A stretch of DNA of 64,000 nucleotides from a virus (IMGVR_UViG_3300010938_000951:124001-188000); one strand, 5' to 3'; counted from the first letter of the stretch, positions 54,315 to 62,444 are shown. Program-made: numbers and translations. Notes: generated by a model from the letters alone, not told the origin.

Positions 54315-54705
54315 TAAGAGACTTCAGGAAGCACTAGATAAAGCCGCAAAACAAAAAGCGGCAGAAGACAAAAAAGCTCGTGATGAAAATGAAATTGCCA
54401 GAAAAGAGCATGAAGCTTTTATTAAAAAATGGTTACCTAAAGCTCGCAAATGGATTGATGAAAAACTATTTAATCAAATTGTAGAAGCTGAAGCAAACAA
54501 TCGCCATTATATTCTACTTGGCTCTCATTATGAAGATGGTATTCCATCAGAAGCTATTTATGAAGCCGTTAAAAAAGTTAAGGGCCTCAAGGCAATTGTA
54601 AAAACTTCTCCCGTTTATGAAAATGCAGAATATGTAGGACAAAGTGAACCATCGTATTGGATTGAATGGGAATCCACTAATCCTAATGACCACAGAAATG
54701 ACTGA
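54298..54705 (+). CDS. hypothetical protein with Lys-rich helix
   Basis: 135 residues. N-terminal 45 residues are a Lys/Ala/Glu-rich helix (KIDKRLQEALDKAAKQKAAE). The rest is alpha/beta (AEANNRHYILLGSHYEDGIP, KGLKAIVKTSPVYENAEYVG). Not recognised. Confidence 0.66.
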   Translation: MKAKIDKRLQEALDKAAKQKAAEDKKARDENEIARKEHEAFIKKWLPKARKWIDEKLFNQIVEAEANNRHYILLGSHYEDGIPSEAIYEAVKKVKGLKAIVKTSPVYENAEYVGQSEPSYWIEWESTNPNDHRND

Positions 54706-54724
54706 AAGGAAACTATAAAACAGA

Positions 54725-55264
54725 ATGCAACCCAACAACCAGCAGCGTGAATATCGTACTCGTATCAATAAATATATTCGTGTTCCTCAAATCCGTGTCG
54801 TTCTAGCTGACGGCTCTAACGCAGGTATCATGAACACCTATGAAGCACTCAAAATGGCTCAAGATCAAGGTCTTGATTTGGTTGAAATTAGCCCCAAAGC
54901 ACAGCCTCCAGTCTGTAAAATTATGGACTATGGTAAATTTAAATATGAAGAGAAGAAAAAGCTTCAAGCTGCTAAAAAGAATCAACAGATTCAAGAACTT
55001 AAAGAACTAACATTCCGCCCAAATACGGATGAAAATGATTTGAAGCATAAAGTAACTCAAGCTAAAGAATTCTTGGCCGAGGGTGATAGAGTTAAATTTG
55101 CAGTACGTTTCCGTGGTCGTGAAATTGTGCACCAGGATATTGGTAAAGATAAGCTTAATTGGATTCTTCAGGAATTAAACGGTCTGGTTGCTCCTAACCC
55201 ACAGATTAGTCTTGAAGGTAAAATTATGTGGATGATCGTTTCTCCTACTAAACAAAAGTCATAA
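54725..55264 (+). CDS. infC: translation initiation factor IF-3
   Basis: 179 residues, full length (E. coli 180). N-terminal domain: GLDLVEISPKAQPPVCKIMD then YGKFKYEEKKK; basic linker; C-terminal domain: KELTFRPNTDENDLKHKVTQ, LAEGDRVKFAVRFRGREIVH. IF-3 binds the 30S subunit and checks the start codon and initiator tRNA. Bacterial infC often starts with AUU for autoregulation; this copy uses ATG, and the nearest AAGGA is 17 nt upstream, so initiation may be weak or unusual. Confidence 0.96.
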   Translation: MQPNNQQREYRTRINKYIRVPQIRVVLADGSNAGIMNTYEALKMAQDQGLDLVEISPKAQPPVCKIMDYGKFKYEEKKKLQAAKKNQQIQELKELTFRPNTDENDLKHKVTQAKEFLAEGDRVKFAVRFRGREIVHQDIGKDKLNWILQELNGLVAPNPQISLEGKIMWMIVSPTKQKS

Positions 55265-55272
55265 TAGGAGAT

Positions 55273-55348
55273 GTCCCCGTGGTCCAAGGGATGGGCACCG
55301 CACTCCTAAGGCGGCATTATGCTGGTTCGAGTCCAGCCGGGGATACCA
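55273..55348 (+). tRNA. tRNA-Arg (CCU)
   Basis: Acceptor GTCCCCG/CGGGGAT (G1-U72), A73, CCA encoded. Anticodon stem CCGCA/GGCGG (last pair A-G) with loop CTCCTAA, anticodon CCT (codon AGG). It lies 8 nt after infC and is followed by a TATATA box for the next gene. Confidence 0.88.
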
Positions 55349-55352
55349 CTGA

Positions 55353-55358
55353 TATATA
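55353..55358 (+). promoter_or_regulatory. -10-like TATATA box, possible leaderless start
   Basis: TGATATATA ends 7 nt before the ATG at 55366 and begins 4 nt after the tRNA CCA. AGG inside the gap could act as a weak Shine-Dalgarno. Confidence 0.45.
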
Positions 55359-55365
55359 GGTTGCC

Positions 55366-55827
55366 ATGAAGCACGACATTTCGGCTACGGCAACAGCAAA
55401 TTTAAATGATCTAATCGGGTTGTTAAAACAGCGCTTACAAAGTTCTGGTAAAGCGAAAGCAACAGATACACACGGCAATATTACTTATATTGATACGGAT
55501 ATTTTCTCTAGAGAATCATTAGAGGCTTTTATTTACCTATCTCTTTCTGATTTTAATCAAGTTCCACAATTTACCTTTTTTACATTAGAAGATACTAAGT
55601 TTATCAAAATATTTACTGATATTTTAGTTGAAGGTGCTGTGGTTTATGCATTAGGATCTAAAGCGCTTGTTGAAAAGGGAAGAGAATTTCAAATTACTGA
55701 TGGTGGAATTACATTTGATCCGCCAACAGTATCTGATCTTTTAAACACTCAATATAGCGCCCTGCTACGATTTCATTGGGAAAAACTTAAAACCATCAAA
55801 TCTCGCATCAGTGAGTTTAAGCAATAA
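55366..55827 (+). CDS. hypothetical protein
   Basis: 153 residues. ATANLNDLIGLLKQRLQSSG then NITYIDTDIFSRESLEAFIY and FKIFTDILVEGAVVYALGSK-like region followed by QITDGGITFDPPTVSD. It looks like a compact structural domain (a phage assembly or head-to-tail protein is possible) but is not recognised. Confidence 0.66.
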   Translation: MKHDISATATANLNDLIGLLKQRLQSSGKAKATDTHGNITYIDTDIFSRESLEAFIYLSLSDFNQVPQFTFFTLEDTKFIKIFTDILVEGAVVYALGSKALVEKGREFQITDGGITFDPPTVSDLLNTQYSALLRFHWEKLKTIKSRISEFKQ

Positions 55828-55832
55828 GACGA

Positions 55833-55838
55833 TATATA
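55833..55838 (+). promoter_or_regulatory. -10-like TATATA box, possible leaderless start
   Basis: CGATATATA ends 7 nt before the ATG at 55846. No Shine-Dalgarno. Confidence 0.5.
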
Positions 55839-55845
55839 TTCCAGT

Positions 55846-56583
55846 ATGAAGAATGGAATTATTCTCGCCGGTGGTACGGGGTCTAGGTTGATGCCTTTGA
55901 CGCAAGTTGTTAATAAACACTTGCTTGGGGTCAACGGAAAATTTATTATTGACTATCCAATGGATACCCTTAAAAAAATGGGTTGCCAGGACGTCACTGT
56001 TATTTTGGGCGGTAATCATTATGCCCAAGTCGCGGGTTATCTTGGAGATGGTAGCCGATATGGTTTAAATCTAAACTATGTTTATCAGGCCGAACCAAAA
56101 GGGATTGCTCACGCGATTAGTCTATGCAAAAGATTCGTCTATGATGATTCTGATTTTTCAGTAATATTGGGTGATAATATTTTTGAGAATGTTCCACGCT
56201 GGAATAATCCGGATTGGAAAACGAATCCACGCGCCCAAATTCTTCTCTCACACCATAGAGATTTGAAACGTTTTGGTGTTTGTTCCATTGATACAGATGG
56301 TAAAATTGCCAAGATTGAGGAAAAACCAAAAGAGATAGATCCTAACTATAAAAACTTAGCCATGTCTGGTTGTTATTGTTTTACTCCAAGATTTTTTGAT
56401 TATTTTGAACAGCTTACCCCAAGTGATAGGGGCGAATACGAAATTACTGATATTGTGCGCCACTATTTAAAAGACGATAACCTATCTTACTCCATCATTG
56501 ATGGTTTGTGGAGTGACGCAGGGACTCACGAATCTATTGCTTTTGTGAATAATTACTTCTATACTAAATCTCGGAATCATTGA
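55846..56583 (+). CDS. RmlA-like sugar-1-phosphate nucleotidylyltransferase
   Basis: 245 residues. GIILAGGTGSRLMPLTQVVN is the nucleotide-binding signature; KHLLGVNGKFIIDYPM, FSVILGDNIFE and KIEEKPKEI complete the RmlA set. It makes dTDP-glucose or a similar NDP-sugar from NTP and sugar-1-phosphate. The protein is shorter than RmlA (about 290), lacking part of the C-terminal regulatory region. The next gene is an RmlD-like reductase. Confidence 0.88.
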   Translation: MKNGIILAGGTGSRLMPLTQVVNKHLLGVNGKFIIDYPMDTLKKMGCQDVTVILGGNHYAQVAGYLGDGSRYGLNLNYVYQAEPKGIAHAISLCKRFVYDDSDFSVILGDNIFENVPRWNNPDWKTNPRAQILLSHHRDLKRFGVCSIDTDGKIAKIEEKPKEIDPNYKNLAMSGCYCFTPRFFDYFEQLTPSDRGEYEITDIVRHYLKDDNLSYSIIDGLWSDAGTHESIAFVNNYFYTKSRNH

Positions 56584-56623
56584 TATAGTAGCTTCAGATT
56601 ACTGATTAATGATTCGAGGTACT

Positions 56624-57481
56624 ATGAAAGTAATGACATTGGGTAACGGCTTTGTCGCCGACCATTTACCATATGATAGGATTCTAAAGACAACTGAGCG
56701 AGCTGAGCCTTATCGAGAAAATTTGGCGTATCTTCTATCTCGTGATAAACCAGATGTGATTGTTAATTGTCTTGGTAAAACAGGAAGGCCCAACGTAGAT
56801 TGGTGTGAGTCTCATAAAACTGAAACTTATATGGCCAATGTAACTATGCCACTTATGATTGCAGAATGGTGTGAAGGTAATAATGTTCATTTAATTAATA
56901 TTGGATCTGGTTGTATCTTTTTTGGACCGTCTCCATGTAAAGGTCATGCATCTGACGCTAAGGATCCGGGATGGCGTGAAGATGATTTTGCCAAGCCAGA
57001 ATCATTCTATTCTAAAACTAAATATGCATGTGATATGATGATTGGATCAATGCCACATGTAACTACATTACGTATTAGAATGCCGGTATCTAATAAAGAT
57101 GTTCCTCGTAATTTAATCAATAAACTTCGAGGATATAAACAGGTCATTGATATTCCTAATTCAATGACTTTGATGAGCGATCTAGTTCGCTGTATTGATT
57201 GGATGGCTGAAAAAAGACCAGGAGGTATTTGGCATGTAGCGAATCCTCAACCATTGACAGCGGCTCGTATTATGAGAGAGTACCAGAAATATATTCCAGA
57301 ACATCAGTTTGAAATTATCACTGAAGGTCAATTGGACCAAATGACTGTGGCCAAGCGCTCTAATTGTATATTGAATACAGATAAATTACGATTGGCTGGG
57401 TTTAAGATGACCGATACAGAAGAGGCCTTAGAAACATGTATGGCTGAATATATTAAAGATATGCGGAGAAATAATGTCTAA
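56624..57481 (+). CDS. RmlD-like NDP-sugar reductase (SDR)
   Basis: 285 residues from ATG 56624 (GAGGT just upstream; an ATG at 56609 is also in frame). MKVMTLGNGFVADHLPYDRI start, PDVIVNCLGKTGRPNVDWCE, NVTMPLMIAEWCEGN, YSKTKYACDMM (catalytic Y-x-x-x-K). Layout matches dTDP-4-dehydrorhamnose reductase relatives, though the glycine-rich loop is reduced to GNGF. It likely works on a product of the nucleotidyltransferase. Confidence 0.75.
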   Translation: MKVMTLGNGFVADHLPYDRILKTTERAEPYRENLAYLLSRDKPDVIVNCLGKTGRPNVDWCESHKTETYMANVTMPLMIAEWCEGNNVHLINIGSGCIFFGPSPCKGHASDAKDPGWREDDFAKPESFYSKTKYACDMMIGSMPHVTTLRIRMPVSNKDVPRNLINKLRGYKQVIDIPNSMTLMSDLVRCIDWMAEKRPGGIWHVANPQPLTAARIMREYQKYIPEHQFEIITEGQLDQMTVAKRSNCILNTDKLRLAGFKMTDTEEALETCMAEYIKDMRRNNV

Positions 57482-57668
57482 CAAAAATGTTACAATTGAT
57501 TTAAAAGCTAGAAAAGATATTGATGGACAAACTTTCTATGTTGGAAAGATCAAAGCACCAGTTTTAATTGATTGTTCAATGGGTGCAGTATTTCTTGTGT
57601 TTGTTTCAGATAAGGGAGATGAGCAACTTCAGATTGCTTTAATGGATAATAAAGAATTGGATGATTAA
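57474..57668 (+). CDS. hypothetical small protein
   Basis: 64 residues, 8-bp overlap with the previous gene. Beta-rich: TIDLKARKDIDGQTFYVGKI, FLVFVSDKGDEQLQIALMDN. Not recognised. Confidence 0.62.
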   Translation: MSNKNVTIDLKARKDIDGQTFYVGKIKAPVLIDCSMGAVFLVFVSDKGDEQLQIALMDNKELDD

Positions 57669-57967
57669 TGGCTAATCATTTTGAAACTCTGTGGGAACAA
57701 TGTGAAAAGTTCCAAAAGGATGCTGCTGCCAACGCTAATATTCAACAGTTAGTTGAGGAACTAATGATGAAAATTAGTTTGTACAAAGCAATTGATGCCA
57801 AAACAGAGATTCCAGAAGAAGACCGTCAAAAAGTAAAATCTCGCACATTAGGCGAGATTTTATTGACATTGACGGCGTTGTCTCTTAAGGACAATATCAA
57901 TGTTTATGACTCTTTGAACATAGCGCTTCAGTATAGAAGCGTTGATCATTATGTTAGAAAAACTTAA
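57668..57967 (+). CDS. hypothetical helical protein
   Basis: 99 residues, s haring one base with the preceding stop. Helical: WEQCEKFQKDAAANANIQQL, RTLGEILLTLTALSLKDNIN. It converges with a minus-strand gene (4-bp tail overlap). Not recognised. Confidence 0.62.
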   Translation: MANHFETLWEQCEKFQKDAAANANIQQLVEELMMKISLYKAIDAKTEIPEEDRQKVKSRTLGEILLTLTALSLKDNINVYDSLNIALQYRSVDHYVRKT

Positions 57968-58317
57968 ACTACTACTAATTTGTAGGAGTGCGGCAATACA
58001 TTTGTATCTGTCAACTTTTGCATAGTCTGCAACACTGCATTATAATTAGCCTGAGTAGCTTGTCCAGGTTTAAACCCAACATGCATTTCATTGCCTTTAT
58101 CTTCTAGATTAACAATTGTTTGTCTAACTGCTGGTGCTAGTGCATTAAGTACCGCTCTGGCTGTTTGCTTTTCCGCTTTATTAGGATCTAAATGCTGCGG
58201 AGCCATAACAGGGGTAGATGCTGGGGCAAGACCTTGACCCTGAGCTAATTTCATAATAATTTTTTGCTGATTAGAAGCGATTTTAAGTAGCTTCTCAATA
58301 ACCTTTTTTGAATCCAT
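57964..58317 (-). CDS. hypothetical protein, LLKIASNQQKI family
   Basis: 117 residues from ATG 58317 (AGGAG 6 nt upstream). N-terminus VIEKLLKIASNQQKIIMKLA is nearly identical to that of the neighbour at 58351, followed by an Ala/Pro/Val linker (about 30-45) and a C-terminal domain with VNLEDKGNEMHVGFKPGQAT. Not recognised; possibly processed virion proteins. Confidence 0.66.
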   Translation of the reverse strand: MDSKKVIEKLLKIASNQQKIIMKLAQGQGLAPASTPVMAPQHLDPNKAEKQTARAVLNALAPAVRQTIVNLEDKGNEMHVGFKPGQATQANYNAVLQTMQKLTDTNVLPHSYKLVVV

Positions 58318-58350
58318 AACAACTCCTATAGCCAATGTTCAATTATTAGT

Positions 58351-58710
58351 TTAGACGAAAAACACAGATAGGTTGGCTAATTCGGCCTGATCTGGTTTTT
58401 GAGAAGCAACCATAGCTTTCAATTGTCTAGTGAATTTTTCTCGGATATCATTTTTAGGTGGGGCTCCACTTACTTTTATAGTATAGCCTCCCATAGTTTG
58501 TACAGATGGATCTGTTCCTTGGCCGCCTGGAGTGGCTGTCACTTCTACATGGCTAGCATTAAATCCGCTGTTAGCTGCTGTAATTTGTGCGGCACTTTTT
58601 AAATATGCAATATTAGGATCTTGTACCTGAGCAAGGCGAGAAAGAATCTTCTGTTGATTAGAGGCAATCTTTAGAAGCTTGCTCAGAATCATTTTGTCTT
58701 TGTCATTCAT
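58351..58710 (-). CDS. hypothetical protein, LLKIASNQQKI family paralogue
   Basis: 119 residues from ATG 58710 (GGA 6 nt upstream). MILSKLLKIASNQQKILSRL at the start, then ITAANSGFNASHVEVTATPG and a basic helix (EKFTRQLKAMVASQKPDQAE). Overlaps the Dps-like gene end by 8 bp. Same N-terminal lead as the gene at 57964. Confidence 0.64.
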   Translation of the reverse strand: MNDKDKMILSKLLKIASNQQKILSRLAQVQDPNIAYLKSAAQITAANSGFNASHVEVTATPGGQGTDPSVQTMGGYTIKVSGAPPKNDIREKFTRQLKAMVASQKPDQAELANLSVFFV

Positions 58711-59155
58711 GTTTTCCATCCAAACTTTGTTGTAGTAAGTAAACGGCCTCTTCACGATTACTTGCAATTGCCATAATCATATCATCTAGCCCCAACGTCA
58801 GCTTACCCTCATCTTCAAAACAGTTGTAGGCATCCTTAGAGAACTTTAGAAAATCCTTTTCGGCCGCCAAGGACATCTGAATTGGTGAGCCTTCTAGATT
58901 TTTATACTTTAACATGACTTTGTGCAGCAATTCATTTTGCAAATCATAGTTAAGGCACTGGTCACCAAAAACGCCAATAAATTTTTCTGCTGCTAAATCA
59001 AGGTCTTCTAGTGTAGAATTGTATAATCTTTCAAATAATAAATGATCACCATAAAATGCAACACCTTTGGTGGTCCAATGATTATGTTGATGTATTAGGG
59101 CTAATGCCTTGAGAGTAGCTACGTACAAAGCCCCGACTTTACTACATTTATCCAT
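58703..59155 (-). CDS. Dps/ferritin-like protein
   Basis: 150 residues from ATG 59155 (AGGA upstream; an in-frame ATG at 59197 exists). ALALIHQHNHWTTKGVAFYG then DHLLFERLYNSTLEDLDLAA is the H-x-x-H-W...K-G-x-x-F...H-x-x-x-E...D-x-x-x-E pattern of Dps-like four-helix proteins, which oxidise and store iron and can protect DNA. A virion-associated or iron-handling role is possible. The divergent 177 bp to 59333 holds the promoters. Confidence 0.72.
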   Translation of the reverse strand: MDKCSKVGALYVATLKALALIHQHNHWTTKGVAFYGDHLLFERLYNSTLEDLDLAAEKFIGVFGDQCLNYDLQNELLHKVMLKYKNLEGSPIQMSLAAEKDFLKFSKDAYNCFEDEGKLTLGLDDMIMAIASNREEAVYLLQQSLDGKHE

Positions 59156-59332
59156 GGGGTGAGTCCTAGAAGTTACGGAGTAATATAAACCGCACAAAGA
59201 TATGTTTTTATTGGTAGCTTGCCCAGAAAATAGTATTTTTTGTAAAGTATGTCAATTTTGAACTGGATCTCGACAACGGCGAGGGGGATCTATAGGGGGA
59301 GTAATGTTATATATGATCCGTAGGATTTTTAT

Positions 59333-59683
59333 ATGAAAAAACAGAAAACAATCGTTCCGTTCCATTTCAAGGATATGACCCATCAGCAAATGGTAGACTA
59401 TCTAAATGAAGTCTACCCTGTCAGCCTTAAACATAATGAAGACTTAGTTAATAGAGTGCATGCTAGGTACCCAGTTTTAGATAAGTCTGAGGTGGGTATC
59501 ATAGTGAAAGCGGTTTTTGCTAGCTTTCGCGATTTGTTAGTTCTCGGAAAAATTCTAAATTTCAATAGTTTATTTTTCGACACAAAATTGCATTTTTTTG
59601 ATCATCGACGAGGCGGCCGTATATTACCATCCTTGAAAGTTCGCATATCTACGCCCCCAAAGCTGAGGAAACATGACAAATAA
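59333..59683 (+). CDS. HU/IHF-like DNA-binding protein 1
   Basis: 116 residues. LDKSEVGIIVKAVFASFRDL is an HU-type helix pair. FDTKLHFFDHRRGGRILPSL corresponds to the DNA-binding beta arm, and KVRISTPPKLRK to the closing region. Extended N-terminus of about 45 residues. Preceded by TTATATATGATCC. Confidence 0.65.
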   Translation: MKKQKTIVPFHFKDMTHQQMVDYLNEVYPVSLKHNEDLVNRVHARYPVLDKSEVGIIVKAVFASFRDLLVLGKILNFNSLFFDTKLHFFDHRRGGRILPSLKVRISTPPKLRKHDK

Positions 59684-60017
59684 AGAATTAGAAGATTTTT
59701 TCTTCAACGAAGATTCGGATGAAGAAATTGAAGATGTCAAAGTAGATTTTGATAAAATACAAGATAACCTTCCGCAATATTCTAGTCAGAAACTATGCGA
59801 GATGATTGTTTGCGACCGTTATTTTGGTTTTGGGCAAAGTATATCTGTAATGTGTATGGAAGAGTTGGCTAGGCGCCGCCTCGCTGGCGATTCATTTAAT
59901 TACGAAGCTCATATTGCCGAAATCTCTAAAGAGATGCCTGAGTTAGATTTAAGTATTACACCGGATATTAGAACTGTACTTAATCAAGCCATAAGTAGAA
60001 AGATTAATAATCGATGA
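59673..60017 (+). CDS. hypothetical acidic protein
   Basis: 114 residues. Very acidic N-terminus (MTNKELEDFFFNEDSDEEIE), then helical (SISVMCMEELARRRLAGDSF). Overlaps the previous gene by 11 bp and the next by 4. Not recognised. Confidence 0.65.
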   Translation: MTNKELEDFFFNEDSDEEIEDVKVDFDKIQDNLPQYSSQKLCEMIVCDRYFGFGQSISVMCMEELARRRLAGDSFNYEAHIAEISKEMPELDLSITPDIRTVLNQAISRKINNR

Positions 60018-60562
60018 ATCGTAAACTAACTGAACAGATAGCTTTACATATTCTTGCTAATCTTGGAGTGGTGACAGCAAATTTTGTCAATAAAGAATCC
60101 ACTCAATCCATTATTAATAACTCTTATCTTTTACCGGAAAAGATTTCTTTCGTTGGCGAGGATAAAGAGTTAAGAAAAAACATTTATGGTTGTCAAGTAT
60201 CGGTAGCTGATGCTAAAGAATTACGTTTATTATTAGCAGATTGTACTCAAGAAAAAGAGTTTCCAGAATTTGCTTTGTTGGTTCAGTTAAAAGATTCACC
60301 TGCTTTTGGTTTATATATGATTGTATCTAATGATAAAATAGATTCAGAGGTTTTATTTGCGGTTAGTACTGATAAGCAAAGTTGGATGCCATGTAGTATT
60401 TATTTGCAGGCCACATTCTTAGCAGGAATGGAACAATTAAGAGATATAGGATTTGGTTGGACAAAAGCCACTAATTATAGTGAGCAATATCATCGGCTAC
60501 TTTCATTTATTAAATTTCATCATAGTTATTATCAGGAGGAAGATGAGGGGCAAGAAGAGTGA
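60014..60562 (+). CDS. hypothetical protein
   Basis: 182 residues, ATGA overlap upstream. QIALHILANLGVVTANFVNK, then a longer alpha/beta domain (FALLVQLKDSPAFGLYMIVS). C-terminal acidic tail (YYQEEDEGQEE). Not recognised. Overlaps the next gene by 20 bp. Confidence 0.66.
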   Translation: MNRKLTEQIALHILANLGVVTANFVNKESTQSIINNSYLLPEKISFVGEDKELRKNIYGCQVSVADAKELRLLLADCTQEKEFPEFALLVQLKDSPAFGLYMIVSNDKIDSEVLFAVSTDKQSWMPCSIYLQATFLAGMEQLRDIGFGWTKATNYSEQYHRLLSFIKFHHSYYQEEDEGQEE

Positions 60563-61016
60563 TCAGGCATTTGTTGCTCAATTCATTGCAGAAGCAGTTC
60601 AGCATGGTATTGAAACGCCAGAAGAAATAATTAAAGATGCGAAGAAAAAAATCGAACAGATTGATGAAGAGATTAAGGCTGTTGAAGCTAAAAAGATTCT
60701 AAGATCAAAATTGTTGGACGTTATTTTGACATTTGAGAAACAAATCAAAACTACGTCCGATAATGCTAAATTTTTGCCATTTTTCGATTTAGAATATCCT
60801 GCTCAATGCAAGGAAATTTGTGATTTACTTAAAAGCGGTGTTAGTATGATTCCAATCAATAGTTGGCGTACTCAATATATGGAAGATGGAGCTACTATTA
60901 AGTTTTGCTATAAACAGCTATTAGAACGAAAAATTTTATCCCGTAAGGGAGATAATTTAATTCGTGGTGAGAGATTTGATGAATATATGACTTTTGTATT
61001 GCGTGAGGTTAAGTGA
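60543..61016 (+). CDS. hypothetical protein with coiled coil
   Basis: 157 residues from ATG 60543 (perfect AGGAGG upstream, which also decides against the earlier ATG at 60453). IKDAKKKIEQIDEEIKAVEA is a probable coiled coil; a winged-helix-like C-terminus (KFCYKQLLERKILSRKGDNL) follows. Not recognised. Confidence 0.68.
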   Translation: MRGKKSDQAFVAQFIAEAVQHGIETPEEIIKDAKKKIEQIDEEIKAVEAKKILRSKLLDVILTFEKQIKTTSDNAKFLPFFDLEYPAQCKEICDLLKSGVSMIPINSWRTQYMEDGATIKFCYKQLLERKILSRKGDNLIRGERFDEYMTFVLREVK

Positions 61017-61378
61017 TTATTTTAGTACAGGATAGATATAGCAATTTTCATTTGTCAGATTATACGCCATATACTGGCCATAAATATACTTTATGTAATC
61101 GCATTTATCACACAAAAGATATTATTAATACTTTAGCGTTAGATAATGCTTTTCCTGGTATTTGCCGAACTTGTCATGATACTTATGAGTCTATGTATTT
61201 TGATGATTTGAACTATGATCCTCGTATGGCTCATAATTCATTGCATATTAATTTAGTAAATACATATTTCCACGTTACATCCAAAATGGCTGGTCCTGAA
61301 ATCAAGTATTGGGATATGACTCATAAAAATTGGGGCACATTACGCAAACTCCAACGAAAAGTTGCCACGAGGAAATAA
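61013..61378 (+). CDS. hypothetical protein
   Basis: 121 residues, GTG start overlapping the previous stop (GTGA). YTPYTGHKYTLCNRIYHTKD then CRTCHDTYESM: C-x-x-C-H suggests zinc or haem-like chemistry. C-terminal basic helix. Not recognised. Confidence 0.62.
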   Translation: MIILVQDRYSNFHLSDYTPYTGHKYTLCNRIYHTKDIINTLALDNAFPGICRTCHDTYESMYFDDLNYDPRMAHNSLHINLVNTYFHVTSKMAGPEIKYWDMTHKNWGTLRKLQRKVATRK

Positions 61379-61704
61379 TGCCGCTCAGTATAAGTAAAAG
61401 AGATTTATGGCATTATGTGAATAAAAAAATTAAACGCTTAATACATCACTATCATGTATTTAGTGTCATTAGTATATTATTTGAAGAAATGTTAAAGGAT
61501 TTGAAATCTGGTAAAGAAATTAAGATTGTTAATTTTGGAAAGTTAGTACTTAAAGATACTCCTCCACGAAAATATCATGATGTTAGATTTCATCGTATGA
61601 TGGAATCGCCAGGACATCGTATCATGAGGCTATTTTTATCGAAACCAATTCGCAAAAAATTATGCGAATCCTTGGATCTTGACAAAAAAAATAAAGGTGA
61701 TTAA
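61378..61704 (+). CDS. HU/IHF-like DNA-binding protein 2
   Basis: 108 residues from ATG 61378, sharing one base with the previous stop. SISKRDLWHYVNKKIKRLIH, then KSGKEIKIVNFGKLVLKDTP (the nFGxF strand of HU) and RIMRLFLSKPIRKKL (closing strand and helix). Related in layout to the protein at 59333. Confidence 0.68.
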   Translation: MPLSISKRDLWHYVNKKIKRLIHHYHVFSVISILFEEMLKDLKSGKEIKIVNFGKLVLKDTPPRKYHDVRFHRMMESPGHRIMRLFLSKPIRKKLCESLDLDKKNKGD

Positions 61705-61705
61705 G

Positions 61706-62092
61706 ATGAGGAAAAGAGGCCCGCGCCCGGTTGTGTTTGTTTGTGTAGGGTTAGATCCTAATAAGCCAGACGATCCAATTTCAAAGGAAATTACTGCTGC
61801 TTCCCAGAATGAAGCAGCTTCTTTGTTTTTTGAAAAAACAAAGTTAAAAGCTAAAACTATTCACGGCCCATATAGACCCAAGAGAGCCCAAGTATTAGAA
61901 AATACTCGCAATATGAAATTTAGCGATCAATCAAAAAAAGCAATTTATAATGATTGGGAAGTGACGGCTTTTTATCTAAAAGAACCAGAGAACCATGCAT
62001 ATTTAATCTTTCAAAGAAGGGTTGATGGTCAGAAGATAGCCGCACCCAAAGGTACCATCATTGTACCTATTTCAGACTTGAGGTTTTCATAA
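61706..62092 (+). CDS. hypothetical protein
   Basis: 128 residues from ATG 61706 (AAGGTGA upstream). RPVVFVCVGLDPNKPDDPIS, then NEAASLFFEKTKLKAKTIHG and a C-terminal beta region. Not recognised. Shares a base with the next ATG. Confidence 0.65.
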   Translation: MRKRGPRPVVFVCVGLDPNKPDDPISKEITAASQNEAASLFFEKTKLKAKTIHGPYRPKRAQVLENTRNMKFSDQSKKAIYNDWEVTAFYLKEPENHAYLIFQRRVDGQKIAAPKGTIIVPISDLRFS

Positions 62093-62442
62093 TGAATAAA
62101 ACGTTTCTTAAGAAAATGAAAGCTCTATTATTAGAGCAAAAAGTAGAATTATTGAAATCTACTGCACAAGATGTGGTTGTTGATAATGAGGGTGATGAGA
62201 CCGATGAAATTCAGGCTAATCAATTGATTGAAATGAATCATCAATTAGCTGTGCGCTCGTCTGCTAAAATGTCTCAAATAGAATCAGCTTTGAAAAGAAT
62301 TGAAGAGGGAACATATGGCTTATGTCAAGACTGTGAAGATCCAATTCCAGAAAAGAGACTGCTAAGTAATCCATATTTTCAAACATGTGTGTCTTGTGCT
62401 GAAGAGCGTGAAGCGGAAGAAAAACAAAGAAAGAGGTTTTGA
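62092..62442 (+). CDS. DksA/TraR-like zinc-finger protein
   Basis: 116 residues. N-terminal coiled-coil half and C-terminal zinc finger CQDCEDPIPEKRLLSNPYF followed by CVSC (C-x-x-C ... C-x-x-C) is the DksA/TraR layout; IESALKRIEEGTYGLC precedes it. DksA binds the RNA polymerase secondary channel and, with ppGpp, retunes transcription. The acidic tip equivalent (D-E-T-D-E region) is present. It could reprogram host polymerase. Confidence 0.88.
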   Translation: MNKTFLKKMKALLLEQKVELLKSTAQDVVVDNEGDETDEIQANQLIEMNHQLAVRSSAKMSQIESALKRIEEGTYGLCQDCEDPIPEKRLLSNPYFQTCVSCAEEREAEEKQRKRF

Positions 62443-62444
62443 TC

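Noticed and set aside
59156-59332. Divergent promoter with a clear -35/-10 pair
   Set aside because: TTGAAC at 59258 and CTATAG at 59290 are too far apart; only a TTATATAT box near 59306 fits and it was not called as a feature.
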